Source of the DNA: an uncultured Alphaproteobacteria bacterium
GTDB lineage: Bacteria > Pseudomonadota > Alphaproteobacteria > Rhodobacterales > Rhodobacteraceae
Reading direction: 5' to 3'
DNA length: 24,163 nucleotides
Assembly: GCA_902580265.1 (NCBI GenBank)
Contig: CACHJY010000018.1
Coordinates: 1-24,163, forward strand
Position numbers and translations under genes: made by a program. Positions within the stretch are counted from its first letter, which is position 1, and every line of letters starts with the position of its first letter. The notes under the pieces were generated by a model that saw only the letters and a program-made list of their open reading frames with translations, ran no database searches and was not told the origin of the DNA. Shown in pieces: positions 1-7,013 of this stretch.

Positions 1-596
1 ACTTATATGGAGGTTTATGCGTTGCGATTTCTATTCATGGGAATGTAGGTCATGGCTCTATTAGATCAACAGAACAAATAGACCTCACTGAAATATTACA
101 GGAGCTAAAACTCCGTGATGTTCTCATTAGTGGCGGGGGACATAAGCAAGCAGCGGGTTTTTCTTTACTTATAGATAGGCTCGATGAATTTGATGAGGTT
201 GTTACAAACTATGTATCCAAGCGTACATCATTGAAAAACTCTGGCGCTTTGCTCGAAATAGATGGGATGATCGATATAGAGGGAGTGAATACTCATTTAA
301 TCAATAATTTAAATTTGCTTGGGCCTTTTGGGTCTCAAGTACCTCAACCAGTAATTGTTATACCGAGTTGCCAACTTCTGTATACCAAAGAACTCGGAGA
401 GGGGCACCTGTTATGTAAATTAAAAAAAAAGAAGGGTACTTTGGACGCAATTTGTTTTAATGCAAAAAAAAAAGGTCTTGATATTCCTCTATCCAAACCT
501 GATCAGGTTTTGCACATAGCTGGTAATCTTGTTAAAAATGAATGGCAAGGTGTCATAAAACCCCAAATGCGAATAATTGACATAGCTAAAATGTAA
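1..596 (+). CDS. recJ: Single-stranded-DNA exonuclease RecJ, C-terminal part (5' end outside the window)
   Basis: RecJ is the 5'-3' single-strand DNA exonuclease used in RecF-pathway recombination, mismatch repair and base excision repair. The frame is already open at base 3 and runs to a TAA at 594-596, giving 197 visible residues. Near the start of the fragment lies the DHHA1-type motif GGHKQAAGFS (bases about 135-165). It is followed by the OB-fold-like C-terminal domain, ending in HIAGNLVKNEWQGV, the typical RecJ tail. A TTG at 231 could be mistaken for a start, but homology continues upstream of it, so the gene is simply cut by the window edge. Two A-runs (about 9 at 422-430 and 10 at 464-473) sit in the coding sequence, and the frame is intact across both. 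The phosphodiesterase DHH core lies outside the window. The family call is confident from the motif and the tail. Confidence 0.9.
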   Translation, partial: LYGGLCVAISIHGNVGHGSIRSTEQIDLTEILQELKLRDVLISGGGHKQAAGFSLLIDRLDEFDEVVTNYVSKRTSLKNSGALLEIDGMIDIEGVNTHLINNLNLLGPFGSQVPQPVIVIPSCQLLYTKELGEGHLLCKLKKKKGTLDAICFNAKKKGLDIPLSKPDQVLHIAGNLVKNEWQGVIKPQMRIIDIAKM

Positions 597-654
597 GAAT
601 TTAGAAAAATTAACTTGAAGTAGCTTTTATTTTTAGTAAAAGGTTAAGACGGAT

Positions 655-729
655 GCGCCCTTCGTCTATCGGTTAGGACGCCAGATTTTCATTCTGGAAA
701 GAGGGGTTCGATTCCCCTAGGGCGTACCA
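655..729 (+). tRNA. tRNA-Glu (anticodon UUC), CCA encoded
   Basis: A full cloverleaf can be folded. The acceptor stem pairs 655-661 (GCGCCCT) with 719-725 (AGGGCGT), including a G-U first pair. The discriminator is A726 and CCA is encoded at 727-729. The D-arm carries GGTTAGGAC. The anticodon stem CCAGA/TCTGG encloses the loop TTTTCAT, giving anticodon TTC, which reads GAA and GAG as glutamate. The T-arm AGGGGTTCGATTCCCCT is standard. The gene sits 58 bases after recJ and 10 bases before the end of the convergent gap gene. This RNA also supplies Glu-tRNA for tetrapyrrole synthesis in alphaproteobacteria that use the C5 route, but nothing here says whether this organism does. Confidence 0.96.
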
Positions 730-739
730 GTTAAACTTA

Positions 740-1741
740 TTATGAAACAGATCCCAAATAGGTAGCTGTGTCGAGCATACGATTTGAAAAACCCCATTCG
801 TTATCATACCAACACAGAACCCGTATCATGCCCCCCGTCAAAACCTTTGTTTGAGGTCCGGCAAATATTGAAGAGGCTGGATGATGATTTAGATCTGATG
901 AAACTAATGGTGCATCTTCATAAGCCAAGATACCGTCTAAAGTAGTATTAGAAGCTTTATGAATGGCTTTGTTAATTTCTTCAACTGAAATCTCTTTAGT
1001 TAAAATACATTTCAAATCTACACATGAAACATTAGGAGTGGGAACTCGAATTGCTGATCCATCAAGTTTTCCTTTTAGCTCTGGCAGCACCAAAGAAACA
1101 GCTTGAGCGGCTCCTGTAGAAGTTGGAACCATGTTAAGAGACGCAGCTCTAGCTCTATAATAATCTTTGTGAAGAGTGTCCAAGACAGGTTGGTCTCCAG
1201 TATAACTATGTATTGTGGTCATATAACCAACCTCTATACCAAAATTTTCGTGTAAAACCTTAACTACGGGAGCTAAGCAATTTGTCGTACAAGATGCATT
1301 AGAGACAATTACATCAGTTGGTGCAAGCGATTCATGGTTTACTCCGAAAACGATTGTACGGTCAACATTGCTTGCTGGGGCGGATATTAGCACTTTCTTA
1401 GAACCGTTATTTAAATGTAACGAAGCCTTTTCTTTATCAGTGAAAATACCTGTACACTCAAGGGCAACATCTACTTTTGACCATGGTAATTTTGCTGGAT
1501 CTTTTTCTGCAGTAATTTCAATATCTGTATTATTCACCTTTAGATAGTTTTTGTGTAGAGAGAGATCTAAAGGAAATCGACCATGTACACTGTCATATTT
1601 AAGTAAATGCAGATTCATCTCCGGTGAACCAAGATCGTTAATAGCAACAACCTCAATGTCTTTTCTGTTATTCTCAATGGATGCCCTTAAAATATTTCTT
1701 CCAATTCGTCCAAATCCATTTATTGCCACCTTAACTGACAT
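740..1741 (-). CDS. gap: Glyceraldehyde-3-phosphate dehydrogenase, type I
   Basis: The enzyme oxidises glyceraldehyde 3-phosphate to 1,3-bisphosphoglycerate with NAD(P) in glycolysis, and runs in reverse in gluconeogenesis. At 333 residues it has the normal length. The Rossmann motif NGFGRIGR is at residues 8-15. AINDL follows with Asp36, the residue associated with NAD preference. The active-site segment SNASCTTNC places the catalytic Cys at 151, and TTIHSYTGD places the base His at 178. The substrate loop NMVPTSTGAA and the C-terminal WYDNEWGFSNRM are intact. The ATG start has a good ribosome site (AGAGGTG about 6 bases upstream). It is the last gene of the leftward block, 112 bases after the acyl-CoA ligase, with its own likely promoter. 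It converges on tRNA-Glu with 10 bases between them. Erythrose-4-phosphate dehydrogenase is a related alternative, but the motifs favour Gap. Confidence 0.96.
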   Translation of the reverse strand: MSVKVAINGFGRIGRNILRASIENNRKDIEVVAINDLGSPEMNLHLLKYDSVHGRFPLDLSLHKNYLKVNNTDIEITAEKDPAKLPWSKVDVALECTGIFTDKEKASLHLNNGSKKVLISAPASNVDRTIVFGVNHESLAPTDVIVSNASCTTNCLAPVVKVLHENFGIEVGYMTTIHSYTGDQPVLDTLHKDYYRARAASLNMVPTSTGAAQAVSLVLPELKGKLDGSAIRVPTPNVSCVDLKCILTKEISVEEINKAIHKASNTTLDGILAYEDAPLVSSDLNHHPASSIFAGPQTKVLTGGMIRVLCWYDNEWGFSNRMLDTATYLGSVS

Positions 1742-1765
1742 TTTGCACCTCTTTTGTTTATGCTA

Positions 1766-1793
1766 ATTATGTACCTGACTACTGTTTAATCAA
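1766..1793 (-). promoter_or_regulatory. Probable sigma-70-type promoter of gap
   Basis: Read on the minus strand, TTGATT (1793-1788) and CATAAT (1771-1766) are separated by 16 bases. They match the -35 and -10 consensus at four and five of six positions. Transcription would begin near 1759, giving a leader of about 18 bases that holds the AGAGGTG ribosome site. This is a pattern match only. AT-rich sequence throws up such matches often. Confidence 0.4.
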
Positions 1794-1853
1794 TTTAAAA
1801 AAAATGGGAAGTTTTTTAAGCACATATATCGATAAAATTATTAAGCTATGTGT

Positions 1854-3467
1854 TTATTCCAAAGAAAAAAGCTTACGCAATTCTGCCTTTTGAATTTTTC
1901 CTGTCGAAGTCTTAGGGAGTTCTCTGAAAATCACTTCTTTTGGCACTTTAAAATTTGCTAAATTTTCTTTGCAAAATTCTAATACCTTCTCTTCTGTTAT
2001 GAGAACCCCCTCTTTCATTTCAATAAAAGCACACGGAGTTTCGCCCCACTTTTGATCAGGTTTAGCGATGACGGCACAGGCAATTACACCTTCAATCTTG
2101 AAAATACAGTTCTCTATTTCAATTGAGGAGATATTTTCTCCTCCTGAAATTATTATGTCTTTAGCTCTATCCTTTAATTGTATATACCCATCTTCATATA
2201 TCACTCCCAAATCACCAGTTTTAAACCACCCATCTTGAAATGCTTTTCTAGTAGCGTCTTTATCTTTCAAGTATCCCTTCATAGTAATATTACCTCTGAG
2301 AAGAACCTCTCCTAATTCGTTTCCATTATGTTGTACTTGTTTTCCCGTTTCTGAATTGACTACCTTTAGATCTTCCTGCACCAAATATGAAACGCCTTGC
2401 CTGGACTTTAAATTAGACTTCTCAGAAGCCCCCAAATTATTCCATTCATCCTTCCATTTACATATGACCGCTGGCCCATATACTTCTGTTAACCCATAAA
2501 CGTGCGTTACATCAAACCCACACCTTTCAATTTGCTCAAGGATTTTGGCTGGTGGAGGTGCTGCTGCAGTCATTAATTTTACCTTGTCACGTAATTTCTT
2601 TGCATGAACTGTATCGGTATTAATTATAAAACTTAATACTGTCGGGGCACCGCACAAATACTCCACCCCATGGCTAGATATTTTTTCATAAATATTCTCT
2701 CCCGTTACTTTTCTTAAACAGATATTTGTTCCCGCTCTCATCGCTATAGTCCAAGGGAAACACCAACCATTACAGTGAAACATTGGTAGGGTCCACAAAT
2801 AATTAGGATGCATTTTCATGTCCCATTCTAAAGAGTTACCCATTGCATTGAGGTAAGCACCTCTATGGTGATACACAACACCTTTTGGATTTCCTGTTGT
2901 TCCCGACGTGTAGTTAATGCTTAAACTCTCCCATTCGTCTAATGGTTTATAATGATTGAAGTCTGCATCATAATTGTCCAAAAATTCCTCATAATCGATA
3001 TGAGGATGAGATGTTTGAAGGGTGAATGTTTGCTCATCATTTATGATTATAATATCTGGTTTTTCTTGAGATAAGCTGACTGCTTCTTTCCCTAAGAGCA
3101 AAAACTCTGTATCAACGAACAGCAATTTAATATTAGAATGATCAATTATGTAGCCTATTGTTTTCGCATCTAACCGATAATTTATTGCGTTCAATATCAT
3201 ACCTGCCATAGGCACACCAAAGTGTGCTTCATATAATTCCGGAGTATTTGATGCGATGAAACCTACGACATTACCCTTAGTCAATTTTTGAGATAATGAA
3301 CTAGCAAGCTGTTTGCATCTCGTAAAGGTTTGCTCCCAGGTAAAATATTTATTCTGATGAATAATACTATAGCGATCTGGAAAAACCTTTGCTGCCTTTT
3401 CTATAAATGTGATGGGTGTTAGGGGTGAATAGTTAGCAAGATTTTTTTTTAGTTCATTCTGTTCCAT
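1854..3467 (-). CDS. AMP-forming acyl-CoA synthetase (acyl-activating enzyme)
   Basis: This 537-residue member of the ANL superfamily should activate a carboxylic acid to an acyl-adenylate and transfer it to CoA. The ATP loop YTSGTTGNPKG is at residues 186-196, the A5 motif YGLTEVYGP at 325-333, and the A7 motif GWFKTGD at 414-420. The hinge region DRAKDIIISGGENIS is at 434-448, and the adenylation lysine lies in TSTGK (Lys525). Opening residues such as SPLTPITFIEKAAKVFPDR resemble the fatty/aromatic acyl-activating group common in alphaproteobacteria. The substrate cannot be read from sequence: a medium- or long-chain fatty acid or an aryl acid are all possible. It starts 5 bases after the recR stop with no clear ribosome site, so translational coupling in the dnaX-ybaB-recR operon is likely. 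Confidence 0.9.
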   Translation of the reverse strand: MEQNELKKNLANYSPLTPITFIEKAAKVFPDRYSIIHQNKYFTWEQTFTRCKQLASSLSQKLTKGNVVGFIASNTPELYEAHFGVPMAGMILNAINYRLDAKTIGYIIDHSNIKLLFVDTEFLLLGKEAVSLSQEKPDIIIINDEQTFTLQTSHPHIDYEEFLDNYDADFNHYKPLDEWESLSINYTSGTTGNPKGVVYHHRGAYLNAMGNSLEWDMKMHPNYLWTLPMFHCNGWCFPWTIAMRAGTNICLRKVTGENIYEKISSHGVEYLCGAPTVLSFIINTDTVHAKKLRDKVKLMTAAAPPPAKILEQIERCGFDVTHVYGLTEVYGPAVICKWKDEWNNLGASEKSNLKSRQGVSYLVQEDLKVVNSETGKQVQHNGNELGEVLLRGNITMKGYLKDKDATRKAFQDGWFKTGDLGVIYEDGYIQLKDRAKDIIISGGENISSIEIENCIFKIEGVIACAVIAKPDQKWGETPCAFIEMKEGVLITEEKVLEFCKENLANFKVPKEVIFRELPKTSTGKIQKAELRKLFSLE

Positions 3468-3472
3468 TTTTT

Positions 3473-4090
3473 CTAGTCAAATTTTCTTCGTGCATTAAAT
3501 GCCGTTACAATTGTACTGTCATCTAAATAATCTAGTTCTCCTCCTACTGGAACACCCTGTGCCAGAGACGTTATTTTAATTGAATATTTAGCTAATTCTT
3601 GAAAAATGTAATTAGCAGTAGTCTGACCAGTAATAGTTGCACCCAATGCAAGAACTATTTCTTTAACACTTCCTGAGGCTACTCTCTGAGTTAATGTTGA
3701 GATTTTCAATTCCTCAGGACCTATACCTTCAACAGGAGATAAAAGCCCCCCCAAAACGTGAAAAACTCCATTAAAAGCTCCAGACCGATTCATAGCCCAT
3801 AAATCAGATATATCTTCTACAACACACACTAAACTAGCATCCCTAGATTTGTTTGAACAGACCTCACATACTCTATCAAGAGTGACATTACCGCAGATCT
3901 GACAATATTTTATTTTGTTATTTATATTTTCAAGTGAGGATATGAGCTGATCAAGCATAATTTCTCTTTTCTTTATTAAATGGAACACTAGCCTTTGTGC
4001 TGATCTAGGTCCAAGGCCTGGCATCTTTGAGAAGATTTTAATTAATGAATCTAAATCAGACTGACTCTCCTTTGCATCACTACTTATCAT
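3473..4090 (-). CDS. recR: Recombination mediator RecR
   Basis: RecR works with RecO and RecF to load RecA on gapped DNA. The protein shows the family order: helix-hairpin-helix around residues 22-36 (SKMPGLGPRSAQRL), a four-cysteine zinc finger (Cys63, 66, 75, 78), then a Toprim domain from about residue 86 (LVCVVEDISDL) to the C-terminus. Length from the chosen start is 205 residues, normal for RecR. The open frame extends 27 codons further upstream, but that part lies in the coding sequence of ybaB and does not look like RecR. The ATG at 4090 is one base after the ybaB stop (TAATATG), so it is taken as the start, and translation is probably coupled. The dnaX-ybaB-recR order is widely conserved in bacteria and supports the call. 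Confidence 0.94.
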   Translation of the reverse strand: MISSDAKESQSDLDSLIKIFSKMPGLGPRSAQRLVFHLIKKREIMLDQLISSLENINNKIKYCQICGNVTLDRVCEVCSNKSRDASLVCVVEDISDLWAMNRSGAFNGVFHVLGGLLSPVEGIGPEELKISTLTQRVASGSVKEIVLALGATITGQTTANYIFQELAKYSIKITSLAQGVPVGGELDYLDDSTIVTAFNARRKFD

Positions 4091-4091
4091 A

Positions 4092-4436
4092 TTAGAAAGG
4101 CAACTTAAAACCTTCAGGCAACCCAAATGCCTCACCCATTTTAGCCATTTCTTTTTTTGAGGCTTCCTCACTCTTAGCTTTGCAGTCTTTAATTGCTGCT
4201 AAAATTAGGTCTTCTATGACTTGTTTTTCGGAAGGGATTAAAATGGATGGATCTATTTCAATATTTCTAAAGTTTCCTTTAGCTGTAGCAACGACCTTAA
4301 TTAACCCACCTCCTGCTTCTCCAGTAACCTCCACGTTATCTAGTTCGCTCTGCGCATCGCGCATTTTCTGCTGCATTTCTTGAGCCTGTTTCATTAACTT
4401 TGCCATATCGCCCAATTGGCCTAGTCCTTTAAACAT
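4092..4436 (-). CDS. ybaB: YbaB/EbfC family nucleoid-associated protein
   Basis: YbaB/EbfC proteins are small homodimeric DNA-binding proteins that coat the nucleoid, and their gene normally lies between dnaX and recR, as here. The 114-residue sequence contains the family signature: a first helix with LMKQAQEMQQKM (residues about 14-25), then VEVTGEAGGGLIKV and the segment RNIEIDPSIL. Length is slightly above the usual 105-110. The ATG start has an AGAGGA ribosome site 5 bases upstream. It begins 40 bases after the dnaX stop, in the same operon. No specific regulatory target can be inferred. Confidence 0.93.
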   Translation of the reverse strand: MFKGLGQLGDMAKLMKQAQEMQQKMRDAQSELDNVEVTGEAGGGLIKVVATAKGNFRNIEIDPSILIPSEKQVIEDLILAAIKDCKAKSEEASKKEMAKMGEAFGLPEGFKLPF

Positions 4437-4476
4437 TGTATTCCTCTTTATTTATTATTGCGGTTTTTTTGCCTAA

Positions 4477-5817
4477 TTACTTTTTTACTGTTGCGCCTGG
4501 AAAGATATCTAGAATTTCTCTCACAGCGCCAATATCTGAATTTTCATCTGACTTGTCTGTTTCGGCGTTATCAATCTTACTTTCAGCCTTTGGGATTATT
4601 TCACCTTTTTCTGGCGTTTTCAAGAGTGACTTCTTTTCCAAATTGTAAACTCTCATTGTTTTATTAGATCCGTTCTCTAAAACACTTTTTATTAGTGCAT
4701 CTGGTGAAGGCATAATTGACATGTGGCATGCTCTTAATAACAACATTTCTAAGCTAGTCATTGGTTCAGAAGTAACCCTCAATTCATCGATACCTTTAAA
4801 CAGAATTTGCCACAAACTTGTTAAAATAACGATATCAGTACCGTTAGCCAATTTTTCAGCAAGTTTTTTTTCCTCGGATGAATAATTATCCCCTATCAAC
4901 TCATTATCCATTAAGCTTGATACGCTTATAAAATGTAGACATTCTAATAATTCCTGAAGTAATAAAGCTGGGCTTGTATTCCCAGCGATGAAATCTCTAC
5001 TTCTCTTTAATGCTTCTTTTGTTTTACCTTCGATAATGAGTTCAAGGAGATATAAAGTGTCGGATCTCGAGATTTTTCCTAATAACTCATTAACCATTTG
5101 GTTCTTGATTTTTGTTTCACAATTTACCATTACTTGATCGAGGATTGATAAAGCATCTCTTACAGAACCTTTAGCTTCTCTAGAAATGGTCTTTAAAGCT
5201 TCCTTCTCCGCACTTAGCCCTTCACGTTGCAAAATTTCAAGAAGGTGCTTAGTTAGAACGTCGCTTTCTAATCGTTTTAAATCAAAGCGATTTACCCTTG
5301 ATAATATTGTTAGGGGAATTTTTTTTATTTCAGTTGTTGCAAAAATAAATTTTACATGCTCTGGAGGCTCTTCCAATGTCTTAAGAAGAGCGTTGAAAGC
5401 AGAATTAGACAACATATGTACTTCATCAATAATATAAACCTTGAATTTCGCTGAAGCTGCCCTGTAAACTACAGTCTCAATGATCTCTCGTATATCGTTT
5501 ACTCCGGTTTTACTCGCTCCATCCATTTCAATTACATCTACGTGTCTACCCAATTGAATTGATTTACAGTTAGTACAAGAATTACACGGCTCTACATCAC
5601 CGTCTTTTTTCTCTAAACAGTTGAGAGCTTTTGCAATAAGCCTCGCAGTAGAAGTTTTTCCTACCCCTCTTTCTCCATGGAGCAAAAAAGCATGTCCCAC
5701 TCTATTAGAAATAAAGGAGTTTCTCAAAGTTTTCACTAATGTTTCCTGGCCTAATAGTTCAGAAAACTGAGAAGGTCTATATTTAAGCGCTAATACTTTA
5801 TATGGCTCTATGAACAA
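4477..5817 (-). CDS. dnaX: DNA polymerase III subunit gamma/tau, short form
   Basis: DnaX is the motor subunit of the clamp loader that places the beta clamp on DNA. The AAA+ core is intact: Walker A GERGVGKT (residues 48-55), zinc-site cysteines 67, 78, 81 and 84, Walker B VYIIDE (127-132), and an SR motif at 173-174. In that motif the usual following cysteine is valine. Domain III continues to about residue 370. The total is only 446 residues. A linker of about 60 residues runs straight to an ending, AVREILDIFPGATVKK, that resembles the last residues of longer alphaproteobacterial DnaX proteins. The domain that in tau binds the polymerase therefore seems to be missing. The start is TTG, supported by AAGGA about 9 bases upstream and by homology beginning at once (PYKVLALKYRP). 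It is the first protein gene after the SRP RNA. Confidence 0.93.
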   Translation of the reverse strand: MFIEPYKVLALKYRPSQFSELLGQETLVKTLRNSFISNRVGHAFLLHGERGVGKTSTARLIAKALNCLEKKDGDVEPCNSCTNCKSIQLGRHVDVIEMDGASKTGVNDIREIIETVVYRAASAKFKVYIIDEVHMLSNSAFNALLKTLEEPPEHVKFIFATTEIKKIPLTILSRVNRFDLKRLESDVLTKHLLEILQREGLSAEKEALKTISREAKGSVRDALSILDQVMVNCETKIKNQMVNELLGKISRSDTLYLLELIIEGKTKEALKRSRDFIAGNTSPALLLQELLECLHFISVSSLMDNELIGDNYSSEEKKLAEKLANGTDIVILTSLWQILFKGIDELRVTSEPMTSLEMLLLRACHMSIMPSPDALIKSVLENGSNKTMRVYNLEKKSLLKTPEKGEIIPKAESKIDNAETDKSDENSDIGAVREILDIFPGATVKK

Positions 5818-5871
5818 CTTTATACTTCCTTATAATTTCCTCAATAAAAGTTTTTAAAATTTCGATTTGAA

Positions 5872-5967
5872 CGAGAGATCGACAAACGACCTAAACCAAT
5901 ACGATTCGGCTGCTTCCTTTCAGACCTGACCGGGTGATCGATAAGGTTTACCCGAGCCAATCTCTCG
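5872..5967 (-). ncRNA. ffs: Signal recognition particle RNA, small bacterial type (4.5S)
   Basis: Read on the minus strand, the segment contains the near-invariant SRP domain IV core: GGTCAGGTCT, a GAAA tetraloop (5921-5918) and GGAAGCAGCC (5917-5908). The ends pair over eight bases (CGAGAGAT at the 5' end, 5967-5960, with ATCTCTCG at 5879-5872), giving a hairpin of about 96 nt. The tetraloop is GNRA but GAAA rather than the GGAA of E. coli. The RNA scaffolds Ffh and stimulates its interaction with FtsY during co-translational membrane targeting. It lies directly upstream of dnaX, as in many alphaproteobacteria. The exact mature ends are inferred from pairing. A promoter-like pair sits just upstream, and no clear terminator follows, so the precursor may run into dnaX. 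Confidence 0.93.
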
Positions 5968-5973
5968 CGTATA

Positions 5974-6001
5974 ATTATATATCTAACAAAGCCTTAAACA
6001 A
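5974..6001 (-). promoter_or_regulatory. Probable promoter of SRP RNA (and dnaX operon)
   Basis: On the minus strand TTGTTT (6001-5996) and a perfect TATAAT (5979-5974) are separated by 16 bases. The first base of the folded SRP RNA (5967) lies about 7 bases downstream of the -10 element, where a transcript should begin. This agreement of promoter and RNA end raises confidence. The site lies in the leader of the divergent nudC gene. Confidence 0.6.
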
Positions 6002-6029
6002 GAAAATTAAATTTACCAAGGATAGTGCA

Positions 6030-6983
6030 ATGAATTTAGGCTCCCCTCCATTATTTTCTCAAGTCAATTTAAAAAGGAAAGCACAACTCCGAAACTCGAA
6101 ACAGTCTATAAACACAGAAAATTGTTCACACTTTCTTATTTGGAGAGGAAAGCTTCTTTTTCGTTTTAATGAGGGGAAACCTTTTCCCTACCTTATAGAC
6201 AAGAGAACAAAATTCATAAAAACCCTAAGCAAGTATATTTTTCTTGGGGAGTTTGAAAATAAAAATGTCTTTTTATGGGATATATCTGACTCAAGAGAGG
6301 TGTTGGGAAATATAAAACAAATTGGTTCCTTTAGTGATGCAGAAAGAAATTACCATCCCGATCTGCCAAAGGGTACCTACTTTTGTGACTTACGGAATTT
6401 ATTACCATTATTGAACGCTAAATACGCAAATTTATGCGCAACAGCTAAGGGCATGTATGAGTGGCACAAAAGAGTTAATTATTGTCAATCTTGTGGAGGT
6501 AGATTAATTCCTGAAAAGGCAGGGTGGGAAAAAGCCTGCGAAAAATGCAATTTCAAGCAATTTCCTAGAATTGATCCTGTCGTCATTATGTTAATTAAAA
6601 AGGGAAACGATATACTTTTAGGGCGATCACACGGTTGGCCTAAAAAAATGTATTCATGTTTAGCGGGCTTTGTTGAGCCAGGCGAAACTATTGAAGCGGC
6701 AGCTGAAAGAGAGGCAATGGAAGAAAGTGGTATAAGAATAAAAAATGTCAAATACATAACCAGTCAACCATGGCCGTTTCCGGCATCTTTAATGATGGGG
6801 TGCACTGGCGAAGCACAAAACAGAACTATACAGATCGATCAGGATGAACTTGAGGACGTTATTTGGGTTAGCAAAGAAGAGGCTTTTCGAGCTCTTAATG
6901 GTCTAGACAAATCAATTTTTATGGCTAGAAGAGGCGCTATAGCAAGATATCTAATTGAAAAGTGGATAGCTGGATTGATTTGA
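6030..6983 (+). CDS. nudC: NAD(+)/NADH pyrophosphatase NudC (NADH-capped RNA decapping)
   Basis: NudC hydrolyses NAD(H) to NMN(H) and AMP, and removes NAD caps from RNA. From the chosen start the protein has 317 residues. An N-terminal domain precedes a zinc ribbon (CQSC...CEKC, Cys152, 155, 170, 173). The Nudix box matches GX5EX7REUXEEXGU at residues 213-235 (GFVEPGE...REAMEESGI). The NudC-specific motif SQPWPFPAS is at 245-253. The open frame begins at 5934, but those 32 codons lie in the SRP RNA and its promoter and lack similarity to NudC. The ATG at 6030 has AAGGA seven bases upstream, so it is preferred. It is divergent from the SRP RNA/dnaX operon and is followed 30 bases later by the oxoprolinase-like gene, perhaps co-transcribed. 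Confidence 0.93.
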   Translation: MNLGSPPLFSQVNLKRKAQLRNSKQSINTENCSHFLIWRGKLLFRFNEGKPFPYLIDKRTKFIKTLSKYIFLGEFENKNVFLWDISDSREVLGNIKQIGSFSDAERNYHPDLPKGTYFCDLRNLLPLLNAKYANLCATAKGMYEWHKRVNYCQSCGGRLIPEKAGWEKACEKCNFKQFPRIDPVVIMLIKKGNDILLGRSHGWPKKMYSCLAGFVEPGETIEAAAEREAMEESGIRIKNVKYITSQPWPFPASLMMGCTGEAQNRTIQIDQDELEDVIWVSKEEAFRALNGLDKSIFMARRGAIARYLIEKWIAGLI

Positions 6984-7013
6984 AAAGATTTAAAGGTTAA
7001 GTAGATACAAAAT

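Noticed and set aside
422..473. Two long A-runs in recJ (about 9 and 10 A) as possible frameshift or slippage sites
   Set aside because: The frame stays open and the protein matches RecJ on both sides, so there is no sign of a broken or recoded gene.
610..647. AT-rich stem (CTTTTA/TAAAAG flanked by TTAAC/GTTAA) between recJ and tRNA-Glu as a terminator
   Set aside because: The stem is weak, bulged and has no following T-run; such structures are common by chance in this base composition.
1819..1855. Imperfect inverted repeat (AAGCACATA/TATGTGTTT) after the acyl-CoA ligase gene
   Set aside because: On the transcribed strand it has an A-C mismatch, a large loop and no clear T-run directly after it.
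4091..4171. N-terminal 27-codon extension of recR
   Set aside because: It lies in the ybaB coding sequence, lacks RecR similarity, and a better ATG follows the ybaB stop by one base.
4477..4720. Programmed ribosomal frameshift in dnaX, as in E. coli
   Set aside because: No A AAA AAG slippery site was found near the linker, and the frame already ends in a typical DnaX terminal segment.
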